NCBI GenBank assembly: GCA_944325335.1
Contig: CALUZR010000036.1
Span: 1-35,776, forward strand
From: an uncultured Parabacteroides sp.
Lineage (GTDB): Bacteria > Bacteroidota > Bacteroidia > Bacteroidales > Tannerellaceae
Direction of reading: 5' to 3'
Length of the DNA: 35,776 bases
The translations under genes and the position numbers were made by a program. Shown here piece by piece: positions 14,542 through 22,581 of this stretch. Each line of letters begins with the position of its first letter. Within the stretch, counting starts at the first letter, position 1. The notes below the pieces were generated by a model. The model was not told the DNA's origin. It searched no databases and saw only the letters and a program-made list of their open reading frames with translations.

Positions 14542-14592
14542 CAAAGATAGAAATTCTTTCCAATTCTTGCAATATTGGAAAGGATTGGAAAG
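14542..14592 (-). promoter_or_regulatory. fic promoter with overlapping inverted and direct repeat (candidate operator)
   Basis: The minus strand has TATCTTTG (14549-14542) and a TTG 20 bases upstream, a good promoter. CTTTCCAAT (14556-14564) is inverted relative to ATTGGAAAG at 14574-14582, which is repeated at 14584-14592. These sites cover and flank the -33 element and the last two lie 10 bp apart on one helical face. The winged helix of the Fic protein is the obvious candidate ligand (inference). Confidence 0.6.
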
Positions 14593-14594
14593 GA

Positions 14595-14638
14595 GGAAAT
14601 GAGGAATGAAGAATTAAGAATGAGGAATGAGGAATGAA
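14595..14638. repeat. AATGAAGAAT-type repeat, single arm
   Basis: This is a run of GAGGAATGAAGAATTAAGAA-type words. The same sequence family forms hairpins at 17632-17728 and 33990-34051; here only one arm is present. Confidence 0.6.
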
Positions 14639-14642
14639 AAAC

Positions 14643-14698
14643 AAGAGACACGGAGCTTTTAATTGTTAATTATTAATTGTTAATTGCTCCGTGCCTCT
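14643..14698 (-). terminator. Terminator of nagB
   Basis: AGAGGCACGGAGC pairs with GCTCCGTGTCTCT on the minus strand (13 positions, one wobble) around an A/T-only loop, followed by TGTTTTT. It lies about 15 bases after the nagB stop codon. Confidence 0.8.
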
Positions 14699-14713
14699 GT
14701 GTTTATACTGAAC

Positions 14714-15526
14714 TTACTTCAATAAAGAGCAAGGGCAGAGATGGTCTTTCTCGATGTCCTTGAAGTAGTTGTATGTACCTACTTTCAGTTCGGCGCACGC
14801 TGCATCGTCGCATACGATGATGCCCTTCGGATGGAGCTGGAGCGCGGTGATTGTCCACATTTGGTTGACAGCGCCTTCTACAGCTTGTTGCAAAGCGCGG
14901 GCTTTGTTGTGGCCATTCACCATGATAAGTACTTCTTTGGCATCCAATACCGTGCCGACACCTACTGTAACGGCTGTCTTCGGTACTTTATTTACATCAT
15001 TATCAAAGAAGCGGGAGTTGGCGATGATCGTATCCGTAGTCAATGTCTTCATACGTGTGCGAGATGCCAAGGATGAACCCGGTTCGTTGAACGCGATGTG
15101 TCCGTCCGGACCGATACCGCCGAGGAACAAATCTACGCCACCTACAGCCTTCATCTTCGCTTCGTAAGCCGCACATTCAGCCTCGATGTCTTCCGCGTTG
15201 CCGTTGAGGATATTGACATTTTCAGGCTTGATGTCGATGTGGCTGAAGAAGTTGTTCCACATGAATGAGTGGTAGCTTTCAGGATGTTCCTTCGGCAGAC
15301 CTACGTATTCGTCCATGTTGAACGTAATCACGTTTTGGAACGAGATGACGCCCTGTTTGTTCAATTCAATCAGGTTCTTGTACATGCCCAGGGGCGAAGA
15401 ACCCGTCGGCAAACCCAGGATAAACGGTTTTTCCGGTGTAGGATTAGCCGCTTTAATCTTAGCAGCTACATAATTGGCTGCCCATTGAGACAGCTTTTCG
15501 TAATTCGGTTCAATAATTAATCTCAT
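14714..15526 (-). CDS. nagB: Glucosamine-6-phosphate deaminase
   Basis: NagB converts glucosamine-6-phosphate to fructose-6-phosphate and ammonia, feeding amino sugars into glycolysis. The 270-aa protein aligns by eye with the hexameric E. coli enzyme (266 aa), down to residue numbers. D72 sits in [10 protein letters not shown]141, H143 and E148 sit in [18 protein letters not shown], the catalytic set. [16 protein letters not shown] at 38-53 is the phosphate-binding loop. It appears monocistronic, with its own terminator at 14643-14698 and an AT-rich leader lacking a Shine-Dalgarno sequence. No nagA neighbour is present. Confidence 0.97.
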   Translation of the reverse strand: MRLIIEPNYEKLSQWAANYVAAKIKAANPTPEKPFILGLPTGSSPLGMYKNLIELNKQGVISFQNVITFNMDEYVGLPKEHPESYHSFMWNNFFSHIDIKPENVNILNGNAEDIEAECAAYEAKMKAVGGVDLFLGGIGPDGHIAFNEPGSSLASRTRMKTLTTDTIIANSRFFDNDVNKVPKTAVTVGVGTVLDAKEVLIMVNGHNKARALQQAVEGAVNQMWTITALQLHPKGIIVCDDAACAELKVGTYNYFKDIEKDHLCPCSLLK

Positions 15527-15578
15527 GATATTTATTGTTTTAATTGTTAGTTATATTTCTTTCCGATGATCGTTATAT

Positions 15579-16781
15579 TTATTTGGATTGTTCGTTATGA
15601 ATTTGTTCGGCCATCGCTTTGCCCAGCGCCCAGCAGGCTTCATACTTATCCGGCTTTAAACCTTGCTTCTGCTCGACGGGTTCGCCCACGATGGTCCAAT
15701 TCATCTTCTCGCCAAAGGCCGCCAAGCGTTTTACGGCCGCGCCTGCCCACGAGAACGAGCCGAAATAACCGAAGAGGCGGTTCTTCACTTCGCGCAATTC
15801 AATCTTCTGCAAGAGCGAATCGACTTCGGGGTAAAGCTGGTTGCAATAAGTAGGGCAGCCAATAATCAAAGCCTTATACTTGAAGATATCTTTCAGGATA
15901 TAAGAGGAATGGCTCTTGCTCACGTTGTGCATCACGATATGCTTCACGCCATGTGCCGAGAGCGACGAGGCGATGGCTTCTGCCATTTGTTCGGTATTGC
16001 CATACATGCTCCCGTAGATTACGACAACGCCCTCTTGTCCTTCGTACCGGCTCAGTTCGTCGTATATCTTGACTACTTCGGGGATGTGCTTCGTCCATAC
16101 CGGACCGTGCGTAGAACAGATGGTTTGGATGTTCAATCCTGAGAGCTTTTGCAATGCCTTCTGCACGGGGCTTCCGTATTTCCCGACGATGTTGGCATAA
16201 TACCGGCGCATCTCGTCCCAAAAGTGGTCAAGGTCCAAATCCGTATCCAATATGCCTCCATCCAACGTGCCATACGTACCAAACGCATCGGCCGAGAAGA
16301 GGATCTTGTCCGTCTGGTCGTAGGTCACCATGACTTCCGGCCAATGTACCATCGGGGCGAGGTAGAAAGCGAGCTTATGATGTCCGATTTCCAACGTATC
16401 ACCCTCTTTGACTTCCACCAAACCCGTCGTAATGCCATGATATCCCTCCAGCATGTCGAACGTGCGCTTGTTTCCGATGATTTGCACCTCCGGGTAAGCC
16501 TGGCGCAAGAGGCGGATGCTTCCGGCGTGGTCTGGCTCCATGTGGTTTACGACCAAGTAATCCAACGGACGTCCGCCCAACGCGTCTTCAATCTTCTTTA
16601 GGAATACGTCTGCATAACATGCGTCGACGGTATCCACGAGGACGGTTTTCTCGTCTGCAATCAAATAGGAATTATAGGAAACGCCGTATGGCAAGGGCCA
16701 CATGTTTTCGAACAACGCCTTTTGCCGGTCGTTTACTCCTACATAATATACTTTGTTTGCAATTTCTTTTAGTCTATACAT
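15579..16781 (-). CDS. A-type flavoprotein (FprA-like, diiron plus flavodoxin)
   Basis: The first 250 residues are a metallo-beta-lactamase-like diiron domain with HMEPDH at 80-85 (HxExDH), and APMVHWPEVMVTYD and FSADAFGTYG further on. Residues about 255-395 are flavodoxin-like, with the FMN loop YGSMYGNTEQMAEA. This is the domain order of FprA/flavodiiron proteins, which reduce oxygen or nitric oxide and protect strict anaerobes. The length of 400 aa fits. It begins four bases after the stop of lgt, so both are probably on one transcript. Whether oxygen or NO is the physiological substrate cannot be told. Confidence 0.93.
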   Translation of the reverse strand: MYRLKEIANKVYYVGVNDRQKALFENMWPLPYGVSYNSYLIADEKTVLVDTVDACYADVFLKKIEDALGGRPLDYLVVNHMEPDHAGSIRLLRQAYPEVQIIGNKRTFDMLEGYHGITTGLVEVKEGDTLEIGHHKLAFYLAPMVHWPEVMVTYDQTDKILFSADAFGTYGTLDGGILDTDLDLDHFWDEMRRYYANIVGKYGSPVQKALQKLSGLNIQTICSTHGPVWTKHIPEVVKIYDELSRYEGQEGVVVIYGSMYGNTEQMAEAIASSLSAHGVKHIVMHNVSKSHSSYILKDIFKYKALIIGCPTYCNQLYPEVDSLLQKIELREVKNRLFGYFGSFSWAGAAVKRLAAFGEKMNWTIVGEPVEQKQGLKPDKYEACWALGKAMAEQIHNEQSK

Positions 16782-16785
16782 TATA

Positions 16786-17619
16786 TTATATACCTGCTTT
16801 TACGTTTGTTTTCTTCTGGGCACGCCAGACAAAGTAAATACCCGCTATGACAAACGGGATGCTTAAGAGTTGCCCCATATTCAGGAACAAGTTTGCTTCG
16901 AAAGCCTCTTGGTCGTTCTTCAGGAATTCGATAAAGAAGCGAGAAGCAAAGACACATATCATGAACACGCCAAAGATAAATCCCTCCTTATGCCACGCCT
17001 GTTTTTTGAAATAAAGCCAATAACATAGGGCGAAAGTGACCAAATAACACGCAGCTTCGTAGAGTTGCGTCGGGTGGCTCGGGGCGGAGAAGATCGGTTC
17101 GGCGCCTGCCTTCCATTGGTGGAGGTTCTCGATGAAGCGGAATCCCCAGGGCAAGTCCGTCGGATGCCCGTAGATCTCGTGGTTCATCAGGTTCCCCAAA
17201 CGAATCATAGCCGCTACCAATCCGGTTGGCACCACCAGTTTGTCGAATGTCCAAAGCATGCTTCGGTGGGTGACGCGCTTCGAATAGATATAGATGGCAA
17301 TGATGATACCCAACGTCCCTCCATGGCTGGCCAGCCCTCCTTCCCATATCTTCAGGATTTCAATCGGATTGGCCAGATAATAGTCCGGCGCATAGAAGAG
17401 GCAATGCCCCAAGCGTGCGCCGATGGCCGTACCCAGGATGGTGTACATCAAGAGCGAATCGATCCATTCCTGTTTCAACCCTTCTTGCTTCCACATCTTC
17501 TGGACGATTAAATAGCCAATCCAAAAACCTACGGCAAAAGCCAATCCGTACCAACGTATTTCCCTCGAACCGATGGTAAAGATGGCAGGGTCGGCGGTCC
17601 ATGTGATAAAATCCAACAT
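16786..17619 (-). CDS. lgt: Prolipoprotein diacylglyceryl transferase
   Basis: Lgt transfers diacylglyceryl from phosphatidylglycerol to the lipobox cysteine of prolipoproteins in the inner membrane, the first step of lipoprotein maturation. The 277-aa protein has about seven membrane segments. Family motifs present are SHGGTLG at 98-104 and MIRLGNLMNHEIYG at 138-151, which contains the conserved Arg and the Lgt signature, and HPTQLYEA. GLAFAVGFWIGYL at 26-38 is the first long membrane segment. The start (MLDFITW) is preceded by AGAAAG. The flavoprotein gene follows after four bases. A hairpin repeat separates it from ddh upstream. Confidence 0.96.
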   Translation of the reverse strand: MLDFITWTADPAIFTIGSREIRWYGLAFAVGFWIGYLIVQKMWKQEGLKQEWIDSLLMYTILGTAIGARLGHCLFYAPDYYLANPIEILKIWEGGLASHGGTLGIIIAIYIYSKRVTHRSMLWTFDKLVVPTGLVAAMIRLGNLMNHEIYGHPTDLPWGFRFIENLHQWKAGAEPIFSAPSHPTQLYEAACYLVTFALCYWLYFKKQAWHKEGFIFGVFMICVFASRFFIEFLKNDQEAFEANLFLNMGQLLSIPFVIAGIYFVWRAQKKTNVKAGI

Positions 17620-17631
17620 ACTTTCTTTCTA

Positions 17632-17728
17632 ATGAAGAATTAAGAATGAAGAATGAAGAATTAAGAATGAGCCTTCGGATTGAAATTCTTCATTCTGCTC
17701 CGAAGGAGCCATTCTTCATTCTTCATTA
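17632..17728. repeat. AATGAAGAAT-type hairpin repeat between ddh and lgt
   Basis: The left arm, with repeated GAATGAAGAATTAAGAAT words, pairs with TTCATTCTTCATT words on the right. An inner hairpin GCCTTCGGA...TCCGAAGGA is nested inside. It may terminate the ddh transcript. Related copies lie at 14595-14638 and 33990-34051. Confidence 0.75.
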
Positions 17729-17732
17729 AATA

Positions 17733-18629
17733 TTACACTAATCTCCGGATCAACGCTTCGCGGTCTCCGTAAAGCATATCGATGACCGGAAGTTCAATCA
17801 TCGTATAAGCGCCCGGCTTTTGCTTGAAGCTGGCACGTGCCACGCATACGAGGATTTGGGCGGTCAATGCCGGATTGTTGATCTTCATATCGAACTCGAT
17901 GAGCTGGTTCTGCGTCTTGCCCGATACGCCTTTGCGCGTCAGGTTCACACCATGGCCCATGTCCTTCAGGGCATCTACCGATTCCACTTGCATGACGTGC
18001 GTTTCGTCGTGTGCAAAGTAATCGTCAGCCTTGATGGCAGCCGCTACTTGGTTGAAGTCATATCCTTCTTTCACTTCGATATAGACCATGCGGCGGTGTA
18101 CGCCTGTGCCCAGCGGTATCGTCATGCTAAGCGCGTTCTTTACACCTTCGATGGCTTTTACGGCTACGGTATGACCCATACTCATGCCCGGACCAAAGTT
18201 CGTATAAGTAATTCCTTTCGGGACGATGGCTTCGAGCAACGCGCGCACGATCGAATCGCTTCCCGGATCCCAACCCGCCGAGATGATGGCTACTGTGTTG
18301 TGTGCTTTCGCTACTTCATCCAACGAACGGCGCAAGTCTACAATATTCGTATGGATATCAAAACTATCGACCGTATGAATACCCATTGCTAAGATTTCCT
18401 TGGCATAATGTTCTACTTGGCGTGTCGGCGTAGCGAGGATAGCTACATCTACTTTCTCCAGCTTCGTAATGCTATCCACTACGGGGATTCCTTGCAATTC
18501 GGCAGGGACTTGCGTCGGGTCCCGACGGATAACGCCTGCTACTTCAAAATCCGGAGCTACTTCCAATGCTTCCAGCACATACTTTCCAATATTGCCATAC
18601 CCAACGATGGCAGCTCTAATCTTTTCCAT
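17733..18629 (-). CDS. ddh: meso-Diaminopimelate D-dehydrogenase
   Basis: Ddh makes meso-diaminopimelate from L-tetrahydrodipicolinate in one NADPH-dependent step, giving lysine and the peptidoglycan cross-linking residue. Many Bacteroidales use this route. The 298-aa length, the N-terminal Rossmann motif VGYGNIG at 9-15, [15 protein letters not shown] and [17 protein letters not shown] all match the family. The stretch [14 protein letters not shown] is also characteristic. A -7 box at 18661-18654 precedes the ATG by about 25 bases, with essentially no Shine-Dalgarno sequence. Confidence 0.96.
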   Translation of the reverse strand: MEKIRAAIVGYGNIGKYVLEALEVAPDFEVAGVIRRDPTQVPAELQGIPVVDSITKLEKVDVAILATPTRQVEHYAKEILAMGIHTVDSFDIHTNIVDLRRSLDEVAKAHNTVAIISAGWDPGSDSIVRALLEAIVPKGITYTNFGPGMSMGHTVAVKAIEGVKNALSMTIPLGTGVHRRMVYIEVKEGYDFNQVAAAIKADDYFAHDETHVMQVESVDALKDMGHGVNLTRKGVSGKTQNQLIEFDMKINNPALTAQILVCVARASFKQKPGAYTMIELPVIDMLYGDREALIRRLV

Positions 18630-18653
18630 ATTTATTGTTTAAATAACCAAGGG

Positions 18654-18661
18654 CAAAGATA
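18654..18661 (-). promoter_or_regulatory. -7 element of ddh
   Basis: The minus strand reads TATCTTTG, a match to TAnnTTTG, about 25 bases before the ddh start codon. I do not see an ideal -33 element. Confidence 0.55.
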
Positions 18662-18726
18662 CGCATAAATAGGGATATATAGCATGGAGATGACACAAAA
18701 ATCTTTGCCCTTATTTCTCTTTTAGG

Positions 18727-19890
18727 TTACTTCTTACGTTTTAACAACACAATAACGGGGTTGGCTTCTTCGTCGAGCCTGTCGGCAATGGACTTTAACG
18801 GGCCGCTCAGTTTGCCTTCGGCATTGGCTTCTACCAAGTCGGGGGCGTCGTATTTCTCTACCGTAAGCGCCTCTTGTCCCATCGGGAGGATATAGGAGAA
18901 GAACAGCTTCTTGTCTGCATAGTCCTTATTATATAGGATATAGGAAAAGAATTGGTTCGTCTCGGCATCATACATTATATCCGACGTAGGGAAACCGTTC
19001 ATCTTCTCTAAGTTGAACTTTTTCGTCATAATGACGAAGAAATAATACGGATGCGCGCAGAGTTGCGGGAAGAGGAACTTTTGTTCCTCCATGCCATGTA
19101 TCGAGGGCATGCGGACGAAGCGGGGCGTCAATTTCCCGTCCTTTGTGTATTGATAAAGCGTATCGGTCGAAGGATTTGCCAAAAGCCAATCGTCCCCCAT
19201 CGGCGCATTCACATTGTAGAAAGGCACCACCACGGCATCTTTTTCCGTATATACCGGCGTTTCCTCTTTTTCTATCGGCATCCGTATCTGTTGGGCGAGG
19301 CTTCCATCTTGCTTATTGATAAGGATATGGTTCTCTTTTCGTTGCCCATCAATACGTATGCTTCTATACACCAATAGGCGCGTATCGTCATAGTTTTGCC
19401 AATCATTATAATAACAGGAGTCGACTGTGGGGAAACTTCGCCGGAAGTTGCCTTCCAGGTCGTACACCAATATCTTTTGTTTCGGATTATCATTGACGAA
19501 AAGCTCGCCATTCGCCTCGTCGAGCAAGACGCTGGTGGCTTGCGTGTATTCTTCTCCACTCTGGCCCATGCGGTTAATCTTGCGGATGCCTTTGCCCGTT
19601 TGCCGGTCGAAGAGGAACAAATCGCCCAAGTTCGTGCGGTTGGCCGTGATAATGAGCGAAGGACCTACGGCTTTTACCGTCCCGTGCGTGATGAACTCGT
19701 CGGTCGTTTCGAGCGGCACATACTCCACATCCACCATGTCTTGCAAAACGAGCTCCTTTTCTGCATACTCCTTTGTTACATCCACTTCGACGATATCCGC
19801 CTGTGTCTCTTTTGCATTCGGACTGCATCCCATGGCATAAATCGCCACGAGAAGAAGCATCCATTTCGATGCGCATTTCATGTCTTTCAT
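18727..19890 (-). CDS. 6-bladed beta-propeller lipoprotein
   Basis: I start at the ATG at 19890 (MKDMKCASKW), preceded by AAGGAATAT, giving 387 aa. A hydrophobic signal WMLLLVAIYAMGC ends in a lipobox-like AMGC with the modified Cys near residue 22. The rest has repeated beta-propeller blade motifs (FLFDRQTGKGIRKI, ILVYDLEGNFRRSFP), as in the Bacteroidales 6-bladed propeller family, commonly annotated with DUF4934. It is probably exported and lipid-anchored; the ligand is unknown. Upstream, three -7 boxes are repeated with a 22-bp period, so it may be strongly or complexly controlled. It is separate from ddh, which has its own promoter. Confidence 0.8.
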   Translation of the reverse strand: MKDMKCASKWMLLLVAIYAMGCSPNAKETQADIVEVDVTKEYAEKELVLQDMVDVEYVPLETTDEFITHGTVKAVGPSLIITANRTNLGDLFLFDRQTGKGIRKINRMGQSGEEYTQATSVLLDEANGELFVNDNPKQKILVYDLEGNFRRSFPTVDSCYYNDWQNYDDTRLLVYRSIRIDGQRKENHILINKQDGSLAQQIRMPIEKEETPVYTEKDAVVVPFYNVNAPMGDDWLLANPSTDTLYQYTKDGKLTPRFVRMPSIHGMEEQKFLFPQLCAHPYYFFVIMTKKFNLEKMNGFPTSDIMYDAETNQFFSYILYNKDYADKKLFFSYILPMGQEALTVEKYDAPDLVEANAEGKLSGPLKSIADRLDEEANPVIVLLKRKK

Positions 19891-19901
19891 ATATTCCTTT
19901 T

Positions 19902-19989
19902 TATTTATAGTTAGAATCGATTGCAAAGATAGTTATAATTGTGGACAAACATAGTTATAATCGGAAGCAAATATAGTTATGTTTTTAAG
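19902..19989 (-). promoter_or_regulatory. Tandem 22-bp repeat of the -7 element upstream of the propeller gene
   Basis: On the minus strand TATATTTG (19975-19968), TATGTTTG (19953-19946) and TATCTTTG (19931-19924) are spaced exactly 22 bp. Each is preceded by ATAAC or ATTATAAC, and a fourth degenerate unit (TCTAACTATAAATA) follows. The most downstream box lies closest to the gene and fits TAnnTTTG best in context. The repeat may give alternative start points or a set of phased binding sites. Confidence 0.75.
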
Positions 19990-20074
19990 TAGGCATAAAG
20001 GCGAATGTGTGGCTTATAAGTAAACATGTATTGTAAAAAATGCAAAGGGGAAAGGCTATGTCCCGATTTTTAGC

Positions 20075-20082
20075 TAATTTTG
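20075..20082 (+). promoter_or_regulatory. -7 element of glnN
   Basis: TAATTTTG fits TAnnTTTG and lies 27 bases before the glnN ATG. The flanking GCTAATTTTGCCGCTTGAAT closely resembles the promoter at 26705 (TTAATTTTGCAGCTTGAAT). Confidence 0.6.
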
Positions 20083-20108
20083 CCGCTTGAATAAAACAAA
20101 ACAATAGT

Positions 20109-22298
20109 ATGTCAATCTTCCGCTTTAATGCAGTAGAGAAAGCTTCCAACCGGAAGGCGGTGGAAGCCTGCACGCCCCACCGAAAAGTATCGGAGTATTT
20201 CGGGGAGAACGTTTTCGACCGGAAAACGATGCAGAAATATTTATCCAAAGAGACATTTAAGGCTTTGACGCAATCCATCGACCGGGGCGAACCCATCGAC
20301 CGCGAGATTGCCAACCATGTAGCCGCTGGCATGAAGATGTGGGCGCTTGAAAAGGGCGTCACGCACTACACGCACTGGTTTCAACCCCTTACGGACGGCA
20401 CCGCCGAGAAGCACGACGCCTTCGTGGAACACGATGGAAACGGGGGCATGATCGAGGAGTTCAGCGGCAAATTGCTGGTGCAACAGGAGCCGGACGCGTC
20501 GAGCTTCCCGAACGGAGGCTTGCGGAACACCTTCGAGGCGCGCGGTTATTCGGCTTGGGACCCTTCGTCGCCCGCTTTCATCGTGGATGATACGCTTTGT
20601 ATCCCGACGGTATTTATTGCCTACACGGGCGAGGCGCTCGATTATAAAACCCCGCTTATCCGCTCCATCGAGGCGTTGAACAAGGCGGCAACGGATGTGT
20701 GCCAGTACTTTAGCGATGATGTGCATAAGGTAATCGCTTATTTGGGTTGGGAGCAGGAGTATTTCCTCATCGACGAGGATTTGTATTCCGCCCGTCCGGA
20801 CTTGTCGCTCACCGAACGTACGCTTTTAGGGCACGAGAGCGCGAAAAACCAGCAGCTCGACGACCACTATTTCGGGGCGATTCCTTCGCGTGTACAGGAG
20901 TTCATGAAGGATTTGGAGGTGGAATGCTACAAGCTGGGTATTCCCGTCAAGACGCGTCATAACGAGGTGGCACCGAACCAATTCGAGTTTGCCCCCATTT
21001 ACGAAGAATGCAACCTGGCGAACGACCACAACCAATTGCTGATGTCGGTCATGAAGCGCGTCGCCCGGCGTCATAATTTCCGCGTCCTCTTGCACGAGAA
21101 ACCCTTCAAGGGCGTGAACGGTTCGGGCAAGCATTGCAACTGGTCGATGGGCACGGATACGGGCATCAACCTTTTCTCGCCCGGAAAGGACCGCGAGGAC
21201 AACTTGCGTTTCATTACCTTTATAGTCAATACGATATTGGCCGTTTACAAATACAATGCCCTGCTCAAGGCGACGATCGCTTCGGCTACGAACGCCCATC
21301 GCTTGGGGGCAAACGAGGCACCGCCTGCGATCATCTCGACTTTCCTCGGGACGCAGATCAGCGACGTGCTGGATAAATTCGAGAACGCCTCGATCGAGGA
21401 TGCGATCGTGGTGGACGACAAGAAGCGCCTCCACCTCGGCTTCGGGCAAATTCCGGAATTGCTCCTCGACAATACGGACCGCAACCGCACGTCGCCCTTC
21501 GCCTTTACGGGCAACCGCTTTGAGTTCCGCGCCTTGGGTTCGTCGGCCAATTGCGGCTCGGCGTTGCTGGCCTTGAACTCGGCCGTGGCCTACCAGTTGC
21601 GCCAGTTCAAGGCGGATGTCGATGCGCTCCGCGAAGCCGGAAGCACGAAAGAGGCGGCCATCTTCGAAGTCCTGAAGCGTTATATCCAGGAATCGAAGCC
21701 GATCCGTTTCGATGGCAATGGCTATAGCAAGGAATGGGAAGCGGAGGCCAAACGCCGTGGGCTGGATTGCGAGAGCAGCGTCCCGTTGCAATACGACGCT
21801 TACCTGAAGCCGGACGTCGTGCAGATGTTTGAAGCGACCGGCGTCCTTAGCCTCAAGGAGTTGGAAGCCCGCAACGAGGTGAAGTGGGAAATCTACATCA
21901 AGAAGGTGCAGATCGAAGCGCGCGTCTTGGGCGACCTTTCGCTCAACCACATCATTCCGGTGGTCATCCGCTACCAGACGGTCCTGTTGGAGAACCTGTT
22001 GCGCCTCAAAGAGACCTTCGGCATCGAGGAATACGAAGGCATGGCCGAAGAGCCGCGCCGCCTGATCCGCAAGATTTCAGGACACATCACCGCCGTGACG
22101 AAGAAAGTAGACGAGATGGTCGAGGCCCGCAAGAAGGCCAACCGCATCGCCGACATGCGCGAGAAGGCTATCGCTTACCACGACACCGTGGCTCCTTACC
22201 TGGAGGAAATCCGCTATCATATCGACGAGTTGGAACTGATGGTCGACAACCAAATCTGGCCGCTCCCGAAATACCGCGAATTGCTTTTCATTCGCTAA
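20109..22298 (+). CDS. glnN: Type III glutamine synthetase
   Basis: GSIII makes glutamine from glutamate, ammonia and ATP. The 729-aa length is the size of the Bacteroides fragilis GlnN enzyme, far longer than GSI (about 470 aa). Visible family features are the N-terminal VFDRKTMQKYLSKE segment, WFQPLTDGTAEKHDAF, NEVAPNQFEFAPIYEECN, LLHEKPFKGVNGSGKHCNWSMGT (ammonia and ATP site) and NRTSPFAFTGNRFEFRALGSSANC. A long C-terminal helical region ends in the expected IWPLPKYRELLF. It is monocistronic, with a -7 box 27 bases upstream, and ends next to the 42-bp palindrome array, shared with the convergent DPP11 gene. Codon usage is strongly GC-rich compared with the accessory genes to its left. Confidence 0.97.
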   Translation: MSIFRFNAVEKASNRKAVEACTPHRKVSEYFGENVFDRKTMQKYLSKETFKALTQSIDRGEPIDREIANHVAAGMKMWALEKGVTHYTHWFQPLTDGTAEKHDAFVEHDGNGGMIEEFSGKLLVQQEPDASSFPNGGLRNTFEARGYSAWDPSSPAFIVDDTLCIPTVFIAYTGEALDYKTPLIRSIEALNKAATDVCQYFSDDVHKVIAYLGWEQEYFLIDEDLYSARPDLSLTERTLLGHESAKNQQLDDHYFGAIPSRVQEFMKDLEVECYKLGIPVKTRHNEVAPNQFEFAPIYEECNLANDHNQLLMSVMKRVARRHNFRVLLHEKPFKGVNGSGKHCNWSMGTDTGINLFSPGKDREDNLRFITFIVNTILAVYKYNALLKATIASATNAHRLGANEAPPAIISTFLGTQISDVLDKFENASIEDAIVVDDKKRLHLGFGQIPELLLDNTDRNRTSPFAFTGNRFEFRALGSSANCGSALLALNSAVAYQLRQFKADVDALREAGSTKEAAIFEVLKRYIQESKPIRFDGNGYSKEWEAEAKRRGLDCESSVPLQYDAYLKPDVVQMFEATGVLSLKELEARNEVKWEIYIKKVQIEARVLGDLSLNHIIPVVIRYQTVLLENLLRLKETFGIEEYEGMAEEPRRLIRKISGHITAVTKKVDEMVEARKKANRIADMREKAIAYHDTVAPYLEEIRYHIDELELMVDNQIWPLPKYRELLFIR

Positions 22299-22309
22299 AT
22301 TAATAGGTA

Positions 22310-22575
22310 AACGGCTTGCCGTTCGTGCCTTCGGAGTAGTTGCTGGGGGCAAACGGCAAGCCGTTCATGTTTCCGGAGTACTCGCGGAGGGCAAACGGCA
22401 AGCCGTTCATGTTTCCGGAGTAGTCGCTGGAGGCAAACGGCAAGCCGTTCATGTTTCCGGAGTACTCGCGGAGTGCAAACGGCAAGCCGTTCATGTTTCC
22501 GGAGTGGTCGCGCGGGGCAAACGGCAAGCCGTTCATGTTTCCGGAGTAGTCGCGGAGTGCAAACGGCCTGCCGTT
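22310..22575. repeat. 42-bp tandem palindrome array (7 palindromes)
   Basis: AACGGCAAGCCGTT-type palindromes start at 22310, 22352, 22394, 22436, 22478, 22520 and 22562, exactly 42 bp apart. The first has loop TT and the last CT; the rest have AA. Between them a second element, CCGGAGTACTCGCGG, contains GAGTACTC in several units, whose centre is exactly 21 bp from the first. It lies between the convergent glnN and DPP11 genes and touches the latter's stop. Because 42 is 14 codons, a minus-strand frame reads a 14-residue repeat; it lacks any other gene feature. It may serve as a bidirectional terminator region, although there are no long T-runs. Confidence 0.92.
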
Positions 22576-22581
22576 CTTCTT

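Noticed and set aside
20826..21950. 374-aa minus-strand open frame opposite glnN
   Set aside because: It is an antisense frame caused by GC-rich codon usage, with no start signals.
22300..22536. Minus-strand small protein with a 14-residue repeat (MNGLPFA...)
   Set aside because: The repeat exists because 42 bp is 14 codons. There is no ribosome-binding site or promoter, and the palindromes explain the sequence better.
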